NCBI GenBank assembly: GCA_051883395.1
Contig: JBJETQ010000012.1
Location: 1 to 6,203 of the forward strand
DNA length: 6,203 nucleotides
Source: HGM11368 sp051883395
GTDB lineage: Bacteria > Bacillota > Clostridia > Christensenellales > UBA3700
Direction of reading: 5' to 3'
How positions within the stretch are numbered: the stretch's first letter is position 1; each line of letters starts with the position of its first letter. The notes under the pieces were generated by a model. The model saw only the letters and a program-made list of their open reading frames with translations. It was not told the origin of the DNA and did no database searches. Both the position numbers and the translations under genes were made by a program. This document shows positions 1 to 5,995 of this stretch, piece by piece.

Positions 1-215
1 ACTTCGTACACAGTTACAAGATGGTATGGAGCGACGGAAGCGAACAGTTGTATTTCAGCGATTTTTACAACGGAATAGACGATATGGCAACTATGCCGAA
101 AATCGAAGTTCTGAATAAAGAAAAAGGCACTTATTCCGTCAGAGTTTACGCTATCGACTCTTGGGGAAAAGTTAGCCAAAATTATACGGAAATCAAAGAC
201 GTAACTATCGCCTGA
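1..215 (+). CDS. C-terminal fragment of a probable secreted protein ending in an Fn3-like beta domain
   Basis: Open reading frame entering from the left edge (first complete codon at position 3) and ending at TGA 213-215; 70 residues are visible. They read as alternating beta-strand stretches: 'YKMVWSDGSEQLYFSDFYNG', an acidic turn, then 'GTYSVRVYAIDSWGKVSQNY'. The run 'YSVRVYAIDSWGKVS' looks like the last strands of a fibronectin type III-like or similar beta-sandwich, as appended to large extracellular phosphoesterases and other surface enzymes of Clostridia. The catalytic part lies outside the window, so the enzyme class is only a guess from this tail. No transmembrane or sorting signal is visible at the C terminus. 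A strong hairpin terminator follows 20 nt after the stop, so this is the last gene of its transcript. The internal ATG at 21 is not a credible start because the frame is open to the edge and has no RBS there. Confidence 0.6.
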   Translation, partial: FVHSYKMVWSDGSEQLYFSDFYNGIDDMATMPKIEVLNKEKGTYSVRVYAIDSWGKVSQNYTEIKDVTIA

Positions 216-234
216 ACTAAAAATAGGTAATCTC

Positions 235-296
235 ATATATACCGCTACGCCAAAAGGATACTTTGCCGAGCGGTATATATTATTAATTTTTTGCAA
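235..296 (+). terminator. Rho-independent terminator after the Fn3-like gene
   Basis: Perfect 12-bp inverted repeat: left arm 235-246 (ATATATACCGCT) and right arm 269-280 (AGCGGTATATAT), with a 22-nt loop that may fold further (caaaag/ctttg). A T-rich tail with six consecutive T residues follows at 287-292. It ends the plus-strand transcript and insulates the next small gene. Confidence 0.8.
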
Positions 297-331
297 TAAT
301 ACTAATGCAATCAAAATAAGGAGGAACTATA

Positions 332-478
332 ATGGCAAACAAAGTTAATACAGGTGAAAAACCGGGCAAGGGTTGCTATTCCTGCAACAATTGCGGTTTC
401 GATTTGAGACTTGGTTCAGACGACAAAATGCCACCTTGTCCTAATTGCAACAACACGACTTTTACCAAATGTGAGTAA
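332..478 (+). CDS. Small zinc-ribbon protein, 48 aa
   Basis: ATG at 332-334, stop TAA at 476-478, 48 residues. The start is fixed by a strong RBS (AAGGAGGA, 319-326) 5 nt upstream. The protein has two CxxC knuckles, Cys18-x2-Cys21 and Cys36-x2-Cys39, separated by 14 residues, a standard zinc-ribbon/rubredoxin-like metal site. The N-terminal 'NKVNTGEKPGKG' and the 'PPCPNC' second knuckle match the style of the short 'zinc ribbon-containing protein' family common in Clostridia, whose function is unknown. Two further cysteines (Cys15 and Cys47) flank the site and could add ligands or a disulfide. It is cytoplasmic by appearance, with no signal peptide. It is monocistronic, with a terminator before it and hairpins after it. 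Zinc binding is inferred from the motif; nucleic-acid or protein binding is possible but not shown. Confidence 0.85.
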   Translation: MANKVNTGEKPGKGCYSCNNCGFDLRLGSDDKMPPCPNCNNTTFTKCE

Positions 479-485
479 AGTTGTA

Positions 486-505
486 AGGCAGCCGAAAGGT
501 TGCCT
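486..505 (+). terminator. GAAA-tetraloop hairpin just after the zinc-ribbon gene
   Basis: Eight-pair stem (AGGCAGCC 486-493 with GGTTGCCT 498-505, one G-U pair) closed by a GAAA tetraloop, 7 nt after the stop codon. No U-tract follows, so it is more likely a 3'-end stabilising hairpin or weak terminator than a full intrinsic terminator. The stronger one is at 557-600. Confidence 0.45.
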
Positions 506-554
506 ACATAACCGTAAAATTGTTATGGTTTCGTAATATGTTTGACCAATTAAA

Positions 555-600
555 TAAAAAAGTCCGCTTACTTTGCAAGTAAGCGGATCTTTTGTCTAAT
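555..600. terminator. Bidirectional intrinsic terminator between convergent transcripts
   Basis: Perfect 10-bp stem: CCGCTTACTT (564-573), loop TGC (574-576), AAGTAAGCGG (577-586). Six A residues precede it (556-561), which read as a six-U tract on the minus strand; ATCTTTTG follows on the plus strand. It is a strong terminator for transcripts arriving from the minus-strand ABC operon and a reasonable one for the plus-strand zinc-ribbon gene. No other minus-strand terminator is visible between the operon's last stop codon (847) and this hairpin. Confidence 0.8.
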
Positions 601-818
601 CGACGTCTCGTCAAACCGACAACGTCCTGCCATACCGACGACACCCAGTCAAACCGACAACGTGCTGCCAAAGCGACGACGTCCTGTTTAACCGATAACG
701 TCCTGTCTGACTGACAACGTCCTGTCTGATTGACGACGTCCTGTCTGACTGACAACGTCCTGTCAAACCGATAACGTCATGTCTAACCGACAACGCCCTG
801 CCAAAGCGACGACGTCTT
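594..818. repeat. Twelve-unit 19-bp tandem repeat array
   Basis: Twelve head-to-tail units with plus-strand consensus GTCWAACCGACAACGTCCT. Unit 1 (594-609) is shortened by 3 bp; units 2-12 are each exactly 19 bp, starting at 610, 629, 648, 667, 686, 705, 724, 743, 762, 781 and 800. Units 7 and 9 are identical; units 2 and 4 differ at one base, as do 5 and 12. Columns G1, A6, G9, A10, A13 and C14 are invariant in units 2-12. Each unit contains GTC-N5-GAC and GAC-N3-GTC half-site pairs. There are no spacers, so it is not CRISPR. The array fills most of the 368-bp gap between the zinc-ribbon gene and the ABC operon. The rest of that gap holds the two hairpins, a weak 506-541 stretch with no clear feature, and 819-846, which has only a weak GCAA/TTGC stem. 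No convincing gene is seen in the array. Confidence 0.9.
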
Positions 819-846
819 ATGCTTTTGCAACAAAACATTTGCTATT

Positions 847-1653
847 TTAGACCAGACTTGTTTTGTTCAATATTACGTTGCTTAATGCGCCAAATCCAAG
901 TCCGAACAGCGCTCCGCCTACCAAAGATAAAATCACATTGATAATAGTCGAATCGATAGGGGTGAGCATAGGGATAATATTAAAGAACAACATGGATACG
1001 GCAAGCGACAGAATTATCGATAGCCACAGTTTTTGTTTTCCTATCACGCTCATAAGTACGAATATAGGTACAAAAACGGCAACCAACAGTATCTTTGACA
1101 ACAAACACGCAATTATAGAACCTGCGCCAACGCCGCCCAAGTCAAAAGACAGACCTGCCATAGCTCCGCCGAGCATTGCCCCTGCAAAAAATCCTATGAT
1201 CATACATGCTCCGCATACAAAACCCACGAGCGTTTTAGAAATCACGTAATCAGTTTTTTTTGAACGTACGGTAAACAGGTTTTTTGCATATCCGCTTCTA
1301 AAATCATCAGCAACAAACAGGCATACGAGTATCGCCACCAAAAAGTACATCATATTGATATTGCACATACTTGTCATGCTCATATTCATTCCGCCGTCGG
1401 AAGATGACGAGCCGATAATTTGCCATACGTTTTCGAAGGTATCTATCTGAGTTATCTCTCCTGTGTCAGGGTCAACCGTGCCGCTTCCCGACATCATCGT
1501 CGTCATAACCAATATCAGTATTGGTATGACTAAGGCAACCGCTGCAATAATATAAAAGTTAGGCGTGGTAAATGTTCTTCTGAAATCCACTTTCAACATG
1601 CTTTTGAGTCTTTTTCCAAAGGTATTGCTCAGATTTTTGGTTGTATTTTCCAC
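847..1653 (-). CDS. ABC-2 type exporter permease, second module
   Basis: 268 residues, GTG start at 1653-1651 chosen because an AGGAGGT ribosome binding site (1662-1668) sits 8 nt upstream; stop TAA at 849-847. Hydrophobic segments are consistent with six membrane helices at roughly 33-54, 100-116, 138-165, 178-203, 209-230 and 238-262. A cytoplasmic 'DDFRSGYAKNLF' (116-127) after helix 2 is characteristic of ABC-2/BcrB-like permeases. The loop between helices 1 and 2 (about 55-98) is probably outside the cell and ends in a methionine-rich stretch. It should form the membrane channel for the ATPase encoded just upstream; that gene's stop is separated from this start by one base, so translation is coupled. 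It is a diverged duplicate of the permease at 2571-3398: compare 'TFGKRLKSMLKVDF' with 'TFAQRLKGMLGVDF'. It is the last gene of the operon. The substrate is unknown. Confidence 0.88.
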   Translation of the reverse strand: MENTTKNLSNTFGKRLKSMLKVDFRRTFTTPNFYIIAAVALVIPILILVMTTMMSGSGTVDPDTGEITQIDTFENVWQIIGSSSSDGGMNMSMTSMCNINMMYFLVAILVCLFVADDFRSGYAKNLFTVRSKKTDYVISKTLVGFVCGACMIIGFFAGAMLGGAMAGLSFDLGGVGAGSIIACLLSKILLVAVFVPIFVLMSVIGKQKLWLSIILSLAVSMLFFNIIPMLTPIDSTIINVILSLVGGALFGLGFGALSNVILNKTSLV

Positions 1654-1654
1654 G

Positions 1655-2557
1655 TTATCTTACCTCCTTTTCTTTCATCAGGTCGATATAATATTCTTCG
1701 AGCGAAATTTTTGCTGTTTTGATTTCGCTGACCAATATGCCGTTGTCACACAGATACTTTACGACGTTTTCTGCGCCGTCAGAGTCATAAACTCTGAGAA
1801 AATCGTTTTCTTCTTCTATACGACCATACCTGTTGCCGAGTATTGCTTTGGTCTTGGAGTTGTCTTGCGTTTGTACGGCAACGTAGGTGCGACAGTCATT
1901 GTCCAGTTCTTCGGAAGTCATCTCTCTTATCATCTTTCCGCCCTTGATTATTCCGTAATGCGTAGCGATTTTTTCCAGTTCTCCAAGAATATGAGAAGAT
2001 ATAAGAACGGTTGTATCGTGATTTTGAGTCAAATCTTGCAAAATTTCTCTCATAATGCGCATGCCGTCTGCGTCCAGGCCGTTGATAGGCTCGTCCAGAA
2101 CAAGCAAGTTCGGATTTCCGAGCAGCGCCATAGCGATACCTATTCTTTGTTTCATTCCCAAAGAACAGTTTTTGTATTTGTTGAAAGCAGCGCCTTCCAT
2201 TCTCACCAACTTCAACACTTTTTTTACTTCTTCGGCGGCGTTGTCTATACTGAGATTGGCTGCTTGCAGCATAAGATTGTTCCACACGCTGTAATTTGGA
2301 AAACAACCCGGCGATTCGATAAGCACTCCGACTTTTGAGCGCACGTCAACGTCTTTATAATCTTTGCCAAACAGACTCACCTGACCGCCGTTTGGTACAA
2401 TCAGTCCGCATATAATTTTTTCGGTGGTCGACTTTCCGCTGCCGTTTTCTCCGATAAAGCCGTAAATAGCTCCTTTGGGTACGGTCATATCCAGACCGCA
2501 AAGCGCCTGTTTGTTTTTGAATGATTTAGTCAAGTTTTTTATTTCTATTGCGTTCAT
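1655..2557 (-). CDS. ABC transporter ATP-binding protein (BcrA-like), second module
   Basis: 300 residues, ATG at 2557-2555 with GGAGG (2565-2569) 7 nt upstream, stop TAA at 1657-1655. All nucleotide-binding motifs are present: Walker A GENGSGKST (36-44), signature SLGMKQR (132-138), Walker B LLVLDEP (151-157) with catalytic Glu156, D-loop GLD (160-162), and switch His189 in 'LISSHI'. Where many ABC proteins have the Q-loop glutamine it reads 'GVLIESPGCFPN', as seen in bacitracin/lantibiotic-type exporters. Residues beyond about 215 form the family's variable C-terminal domain, ending 'LEEYYIDLMKEKE'. It powers export through the permease encoded immediately downstream. It starts 13 nt after the first permease's stop and aligns without gaps over the first 200 residues with the ATPase at 3382-4299, so it is a paralogue from tandem duplication. 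Family-level assignment is secure; the drug, peptide or lipid substrate is not. Confidence 0.93.
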   Translation of the reverse strand: MNAIEIKNLTKSFKNKQALCGLDMTVPKGAIYGFIGENGSGKSTTEKIICGLIVPNGGQVSLFGKDYKDVDVRSKVGVLIESPGCFPNYSVWNNLMLQAANLSIDNAAEEVKKVLKLVRMEGAAFNKYKNCSLGMKQRIGIAMALLGNPNLLVLDEPINGLDADGMRIMREILQDLTQNHDTTVLISSHILGELEKIATHYGIIKGGKMIREMTSEELDNDCRTYVAVQTQDNSKTKAILGNRYGRIEEENDFLRVYDSDGAENVVKYLCDNGILVSEIKTAKISLEEYYIDLMKEKEVR

Positions 2558-2570
2558 TTTAGTACCTCCG

Positions 2571-3398
2571 TCAATACACGTCGCTTTTGGATAGAATATG
2601 CGTGCCGAGTACGTTGTAAATAACAGTCCAGGCTACCGATACGACCAGACATACTATTACCGTCAAAAAGTTGCTTGACAGACAGGCGTAAACCGACGAA
2701 CCATACAAGAACACGTTGAGAATAGGGGAGTTGCCCACTATTGCCGCCGCACCTATGATGAGAATACCCGTGCCGAAAAAGAATGACAGAGCAATCGATA
2801 TTCCAAAATATTTTCTCAAAATCACGTTGATAAAAGTATATAGACTTGCCCAGCCCAGACTCATAATGATTTTGCCGACAATAGCGCATATCAGCGACGA
2901 CGCTTTGACTTCAAATGAAGTTTTGGTGAGCAAACCGGCAATCACACCGCCTAACAGATAAGTGATGCACATGCAAGCCATAGCAAAGGCGCACACCAGC
3001 GTTTTGGACATCATATAGTCCTGTTTTTTTGCGTGAGTGGTAAATAGCTGTTTAACGTATCCGCTCTTGTAGTCGTGTCCGATAAAAATCGATACCATTA
3101 TTCCCCCGAAGATAAACACCATGTTCATATTTGCGTATTCGGCTATGCTGTTTACAACGTAAAGCGGCGAGTCTGCGGCAATAATCTGCCAGGTGTTGTC
3201 GTATAGTCTTTCAATACTGCCGTCGGTATTTTCTATGCCAGTCATACCCAGAATCATTGCAGGAATTATTGCGGCTATGGCGAGAAAAATATAGAATAAC
3301 GGGGTGTGAAAAAGACGATAAAAATCTACACCCAACATACCTTTTAATCTCTGTGCAAAGGTAGGGGACTCAAATTTCAATTCAGTCGTTGTTTGCAT
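2571..3398 (-). CDS. ABC-2 type exporter permease, first module
   Basis: 275 residues from ATG 3398-3396, stop TGA 2573-2571. A longer frame opens at 3449, but the chosen ATG has AGGAGG (3405-3410) 6 nt upstream, and the extra 17 residues ('MGWKNIISSLCRTRRKK') would lie wholly inside the ATPase gene in another frame. About six membrane helices are visible, near 34-53, 92-108, 131-157, 168-193, 198-222 and 240-268. The cytoplasmic motif 'HDYKSGYVKQLF' (108-119) after helix 2 is the ABC-2/BcrB-type hallmark. It starts 17 bp inside the upstream ATPase gene, so its RBS is embedded in that gene's last codons and translation is coupled. It partners the ATPase at 3382-4299 as the membrane half of the first exporter. 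It is paralogous to the permease at 847-1653 but has a shorter external loop. The substrate is unknown. Confidence 0.9.
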   Translation of the reverse strand: MQTTTELKFESPTFAQRLKGMLGVDFYRLFHTPLFYIFLAIAAIIPAMILGMTGIENTDGSIERLYDNTWQIIAADSPLYVVNSIAEYANMNMVFIFGGIMVSIFIGHDYKSGYVKQLFTTHAKKQDYMMSKTLVCAFAMACMCITYLLGGVIAGLLTKTSFEVKASSLICAIVGKIIMSLGWASLYTFINVILRKYFGISIALSFFFGTGILIIGAAAIVGNSPILNVFLYGSSVYACLSSNFLTVIVCLVVSVAWTVIYNVLGTHILSKSDVY

Positions 3399-4299
3399 TT
3401 TTTTCCTCCTTGTCCGACATAAGCTCGATATAATATTCTTCCAGCCCAATCTTGTTCTTTTTTACTTCAATTACCGAATGTCCGTTTTTCAACAGGCACT
3501 CGACAATGCTTTCCGAGTCGAAGGTATCGTACACTCTTATATAGTCGCCTTCTTCTTTTACGTTGCCAAAGTTTTCTTTGAGAATAGCTTTTGCGCCTTG
3601 CATATCTTTTGCCTTTACACAGACGAATACACGGCTTCTGTTTTCCATATCCTTTGCGGACAATTCCTGTATCATTTTGCCCTGGCGTATTATTCCGTAA
3701 TGCGTGGCGATTTTTTCCAGTTCTCCAAGAATATGAGAAGAAATCAGGACGGTAGTAGAATACTTTTGGGTGATGTCTACAAGAATCTCTCTCATAATTC
3801 GCATACCGTCGGTATCGAGTCCGTTGATAGGCTCGTCAAGAATGAGCAGAGCAGGGTCGCCAAGCAGAGCCATCGCAATTCCTATACGCTGTTTCATACC
3901 CAGCGAGCAGCTCTTGAATTTGATTTTGGCAGAGTCTTCCATTCTCACAATTTTAAGCACTCGCTCTATCTCTTGTTGCGGATGCGGCAGATTGAGATTG
4001 ATTGCCTGCATCATAAGGTTGTTGTAAACGCTGGAATTAGGAAAGCAACCCGCATTTTCTATCAAAGCCCCGATTCTTACTCTCACGCCGGGGTCGGTGT
4101 AGTCTCTGCCGAACAATTTTATCTCTCCCTTGTCGGCAACTAGATGTCCGCATATTAATTTTTCGGTGGTAGATTTTCCGCTGCCGTTTTCACCGATAAA
4201 ACCGTATATCGCCCCCACAGGTACGGTCATATTCAGATTGTCGACAGCGTACAATCCCCTGAAACTTTTGGATAGATTTCTGATTTCTATTGCGTTCAT
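3382..4299 (-). CDS. ABC transporter ATP-binding protein (BcrA-like), first module
   Basis: 305 residues, ATG 4299-4297, stop TGA 3384-3382. The start overlaps the stop of the acyltransferase gene as ATGA, with AAGGAG further upstream inside that gene, so the two are translationally coupled. Motifs: Walker A GENGSGKST (36-44), 'GALIENAGCFPN' in the Q-loop region, signature SLGMKQR (132-138), Walker B LLILDEP (151-157), D-loop GLD (160-162), switch His189. A C-terminal domain (about 215-300) ends 'IGLEEYYIELMSDKEEKNANND'. It is a cytoplasmic energy-coupling subunit for the permease at 2571-3398. It is the closer of the two ATPases to the acyltransferase and shares long identical blocks with the second ATPase ('VLISSHILGELEKIATHYGII'). 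It is related to bacitracin/lantibiotic immunity-type exporters, but resistance is not demonstrated by sequence. Confidence 0.93.
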   Translation of the reverse strand: MNAIEIRNLSKSFRGLYAVDNLNMTVPVGAIYGFIGENGSGKSTTEKLICGHLVADKGEIKLFGRDYTDPGVRVRIGALIENAGCFPNSSVYNNLMMQAINLNLPHPQQEIERVLKIVRMEDSAKIKFKSCSLGMKQRIGIAMALLGDPALLILDEPINGLDTDGMRIMREILVDITQKYSTTVLISSHILGELEKIATHYGIIRQGKMIQELSAKDMENRSRVFVCVKAKDMQGAKAILKENFGNVKEEGDYIRVYDTFDSESIVECLLKNGHSVIEVKKNKIGLEEYYIELMSDKEEKNANND

Positions 4300-5657
4300 T
4301 TATTATTCTCCTTTTTTCTTTTTATGATAGAATCGTTTGGAGTCAAAAACGGGATAGCGTCGCTTGCCTTATATGGTATTGAGAACTTTTTCAACTGCGC
4401 AAGAAAGGCATTTACGTATTTGTCCGATTCAAAACTTTGTTTGAAATTGAAGCAAAATTTATCACCGCAGGACACAAGGTTTACTCCTAGTCCGGCAGCG
4501 CCGGAATTGTAAAAGCCAACGCTATCTATATATTTTGAATTTTCATTGACTGTCAGTTGTCCCAGATAACTGATAACATAGGTGTTGATGAGCATACCGT
4601 CAAAAAACTCCATCAAACTCTGTTTAGATTGATAATCGGGCATAGAATCCAATTTTTCAAACAGACCTAAGGAAGAATTTGCGGCACGTCTTAAATTATC
4701 TCTGTCTCTGTGAGCGTCCAGAATAGCTCGCTGTCTTGTGCATTGTTCGTTGAGAGAGAAGGACAGATATTGTCTTTCATAAGGCAACGGCATGCTGCGC
4801 ACGCAATTTTTAAAAGTATTGGGAAGGTCAAGAGCGTTGCGAATATCTACTGCGACGTTGGCAACTATCGGCTTGTCGAATTCAGGATAAATCGACGCTA
4901 TTGCCGAGCTGACGAGTACCGACGTCATAACGACGGGAGTAGCGTTGTTGTCTTTGCATAGCTTCATAAACGACGAAGACGGAATTTGTACGCCGTAGCG
5001 GAAGTCTGTCGCATGTTCTTTTATGACGTTTTCCGGTATTTTGAATGCGTCCCGTGATACGACAAACGGCTCTTTATTTTCGTCAAACGAGTAGCTCGTA
5101 AGATTAGGTTCGGCAGTTTCGTCAGGCAGAAGCGGAGAGTCTTCCAGCCGTATAGAGTCAGATTTGGCGTTGCTTTTATATCTGAGCTGACAATAATAAA
5201 AAATCAAAGTCTCGACAAAAGGCTTTATTCCTTTGCCGTCGCACAAGGCGTGATGCCACGATACGTACACGCATCTGTCGCAATATGTTACGTCGACGAG
5301 ATGGTATCCGCAGCTCACGTGTCCGAGACTGGCAAGGGTTTTGCTCCTTTTGGCAGTAATGGCAATGTCGTTTTGAATGATATAAAAATCTCCGTCCAAC
5401 TCTACGAGTTTTGTGTTGAGATACGGGTATCGTCGCAGAGCTTTGGTCAATGCCTGATTGAGAAAAGAACCGCTGATTTTTTTACTTAAAGTAATTTCAA
5501 AAACTTCGCTTTCCATACCTTTCTTTTGATAAAGATAAGATTGTCCGGAGCGTATTTTTTCCAATCTGGCGCCGGGCAATGAACCGGAAGAATTTATCAG
5601 CAATTTCTTTTCGTTCCGCTTGAATATATTATAGATTTTGGTTAGTGGATTGCTCAA
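4296..5657 (-). CDS. HHxxxDG acyltransferase (condensation/alcohol-acetyltransferase superfamily)
   Basis: 453 residues, TTG start at 5657-5655: AGGAGT (5665-5670) lies 7 nt upstream, and an in-frame TAA two codons upstream (5663-5661) rules out an earlier start. The next Met (48) would remove conserved N-terminal sequence. The active-site motif HHALCDG is at 135-141; His136 would be the general base and Asp140 structural, as in NRPS condensation domains, chloramphenicol acetyltransferase, wax ester synthases and alcohol acetyltransferases. 'LTKALRRYPYLNTKL' (70-84) is the typical N-terminal donor-half helix, 'NVAVDIRNALDLPNTFKN' (267-284) and 'ISYLGQL' (362-368) match C-terminal-half elements. 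The length fits a free-standing two-lobed enzyme. It would transfer an acyl group from CoA or a carrier to a hydroxyl or amine; donor and acceptor are unknown. There is no signal peptide or membrane helix. Its stop overlaps the ABC ATPase start (ATGA), tying it to the exporters. Confidence 0.85.
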   Translation of the reverse strand: MSNPLTKIYNIFKRNEKKLLINSSGSLPGARLEKIRSGQSYLYQKKGMESEVFEITLSKKISGSFLNQALTKALRRYPYLNTKLVELDGDFYIIQNDIAITAKRSKTLASLGHVSCGYHLVDVTYCDRCVYVSWHHALCDGKGIKPFVETLIFYYCQLRYKSNAKSDSIRLEDSPLLPDETAEPNLTSYSFDENKEPFVVSRDAFKIPENVIKEHATDFRYGVQIPSSSFMKLCKDNNATPVVMTSVLVSSAIASIYPEFDKPIVANVAVDIRNALDLPNTFKNCVRSMPLPYERQYLSFSLNEQCTRQRAILDAHRDRDNLRRAANSSLGLFEKLDSMPDYQSKQSLMEFFDGMLINTYVISYLGQLTVNENSKYIDSVGFYNSGAAGLGVNLVSCGDKFCFNFKQSFESDKYVNAFLAQLKKFSIPYKASDAIPFLTPNDSIIKRKKENNK

Positions 5658-5683
5658 TTTTTATACTCCTGACCGATTTGGTG

Positions 5684-5708
5684 TGGCGAGACGAATATCG
5701 TCTCGCCA
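5684..5708 (-). promoter_or_regulatory. Intergenic hairpin between the coiled-coil gene and the acyltransferase gene
   Basis: Perfect 11-bp inverted repeat TGGCGAGACGA (5684-5694) and TCGTCTCGCCA (5698-5708), three-base loop 5695-5697. On the minus-strand transcript it begins 6 nt after the stop of the 85-residue gene and ends 13 nt before the acyltransferase RBS. The bases after it (CACACCAAATC) contain no U-tract, so it is not a standard intrinsic terminator. Likely roles are stabilising the upstream message's 3' end, an RNA processing site, or partial attenuation of the downstream operon. Confidence 0.7.
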
Positions 5709-5714
5709 TAGCCA

Positions 5715-5972
5715 TTATTGATTGTCCTTCAAAGCATTAAGACGCTCGTCAGCCTGCGCTTTTCTCTCGTTGGCTTGTTGAATTTTTGCGTCTCTTTCTT
5801 CCTGCATCAATGCCTTGCGGGTAGAAAGTTTGCTCATTGCTTTGGCTTCTTCCCAGTTGGCTTTTGACTCTGCTTTTGCAGCTTCAAATTCAGCTTTGTC
5901 CACTTCGTGTTGTGCCTTTGCGCTTTCTTTCATATCGTCAAAAGCGTCTTTAAAAAATTTTTTAATTCCCAT
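5715..5972 (-). CDS. Small charged coiled-coil protein of unknown function, 85 aa
   Basis: ATG 5972-5970 with AAAGGAG (ctcc at 5981-5984) 8 nt upstream, stop TAA 5717-5715. The sequence is almost entirely helix-forming and charged, rich in Ala, Glu, Lys, Asp and Gln, with no Cys and no hydrophobic segment. The N terminus 'MGIKKFFKDAFDDMKE' is amphipathic and could associate with a membrane or a partner. Residues 18-80 have the Ala/Glu/Lys pattern of a coiled coil, broken near 'SKLSTRKAL' (47-55), suggesting a helical hairpin. It resembles short uncharacterised proteins found in Clostridia; no function is recognised. It is the first gene after the only promoter-like region on this strand, and is separated from the acyltransferase gene by a hairpin, so it may be expressed at a higher level than, or apart from, the rest of the operon. 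Confidence 0.85.
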   Translation of the reverse strand: MGIKKFFKDAFDDMKESAKAQHEVDKAEFEAAKAESKANWEEAKAMSKLSTRKALMQEERDAKIQQANERKAQADERLNALKDNQ

Positions 5973-5995
5973 AATAAAATCTCCTTTTTAATGTT

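Noticed and set aside
281..331. Promoter for the zinc-ribbon gene
   Set aside because: The 35 bp between terminator and RBS are AT-rich with TTGCAA and TAATAC-like words, but no pair has correct spacing upstream of the RBS; expression may come from readthrough or a weak promoter I cannot define.
594..818. CRISPR array
   Set aside because: Units are contiguous 19-mers with no unique spacers, and no cas genes are present.
504..838. Two overlapping minus-strand reading frames (504-755 and 611-838) with repeating 'RQDVV..TGR' peptides
   Set aside because: They are by-products of the 19-bp repeat lacking stops; each frame repeats every three units. No good RBS, and both frames end in unrelated sequence or at the terminator.
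1565..2338. 257-codon plus-strand reading frame opposite the second ATPase
   Set aside because: The opposite strand encodes an ABC ATPase with every catalytic motif; the plus-strand peptide is Phe/Val-rich with no domain or RBS. The same applies to the 3478-4143 plus-strand frame.
3399..3449. Upstream extension of the first permease to an ATG at 3449
   Set aside because: It would overlap the ATPase gene by 68 bp, while the ATG at 3398 has AGGAGG 6 nt upstream and gives an N terminus matching the paralogous permease.
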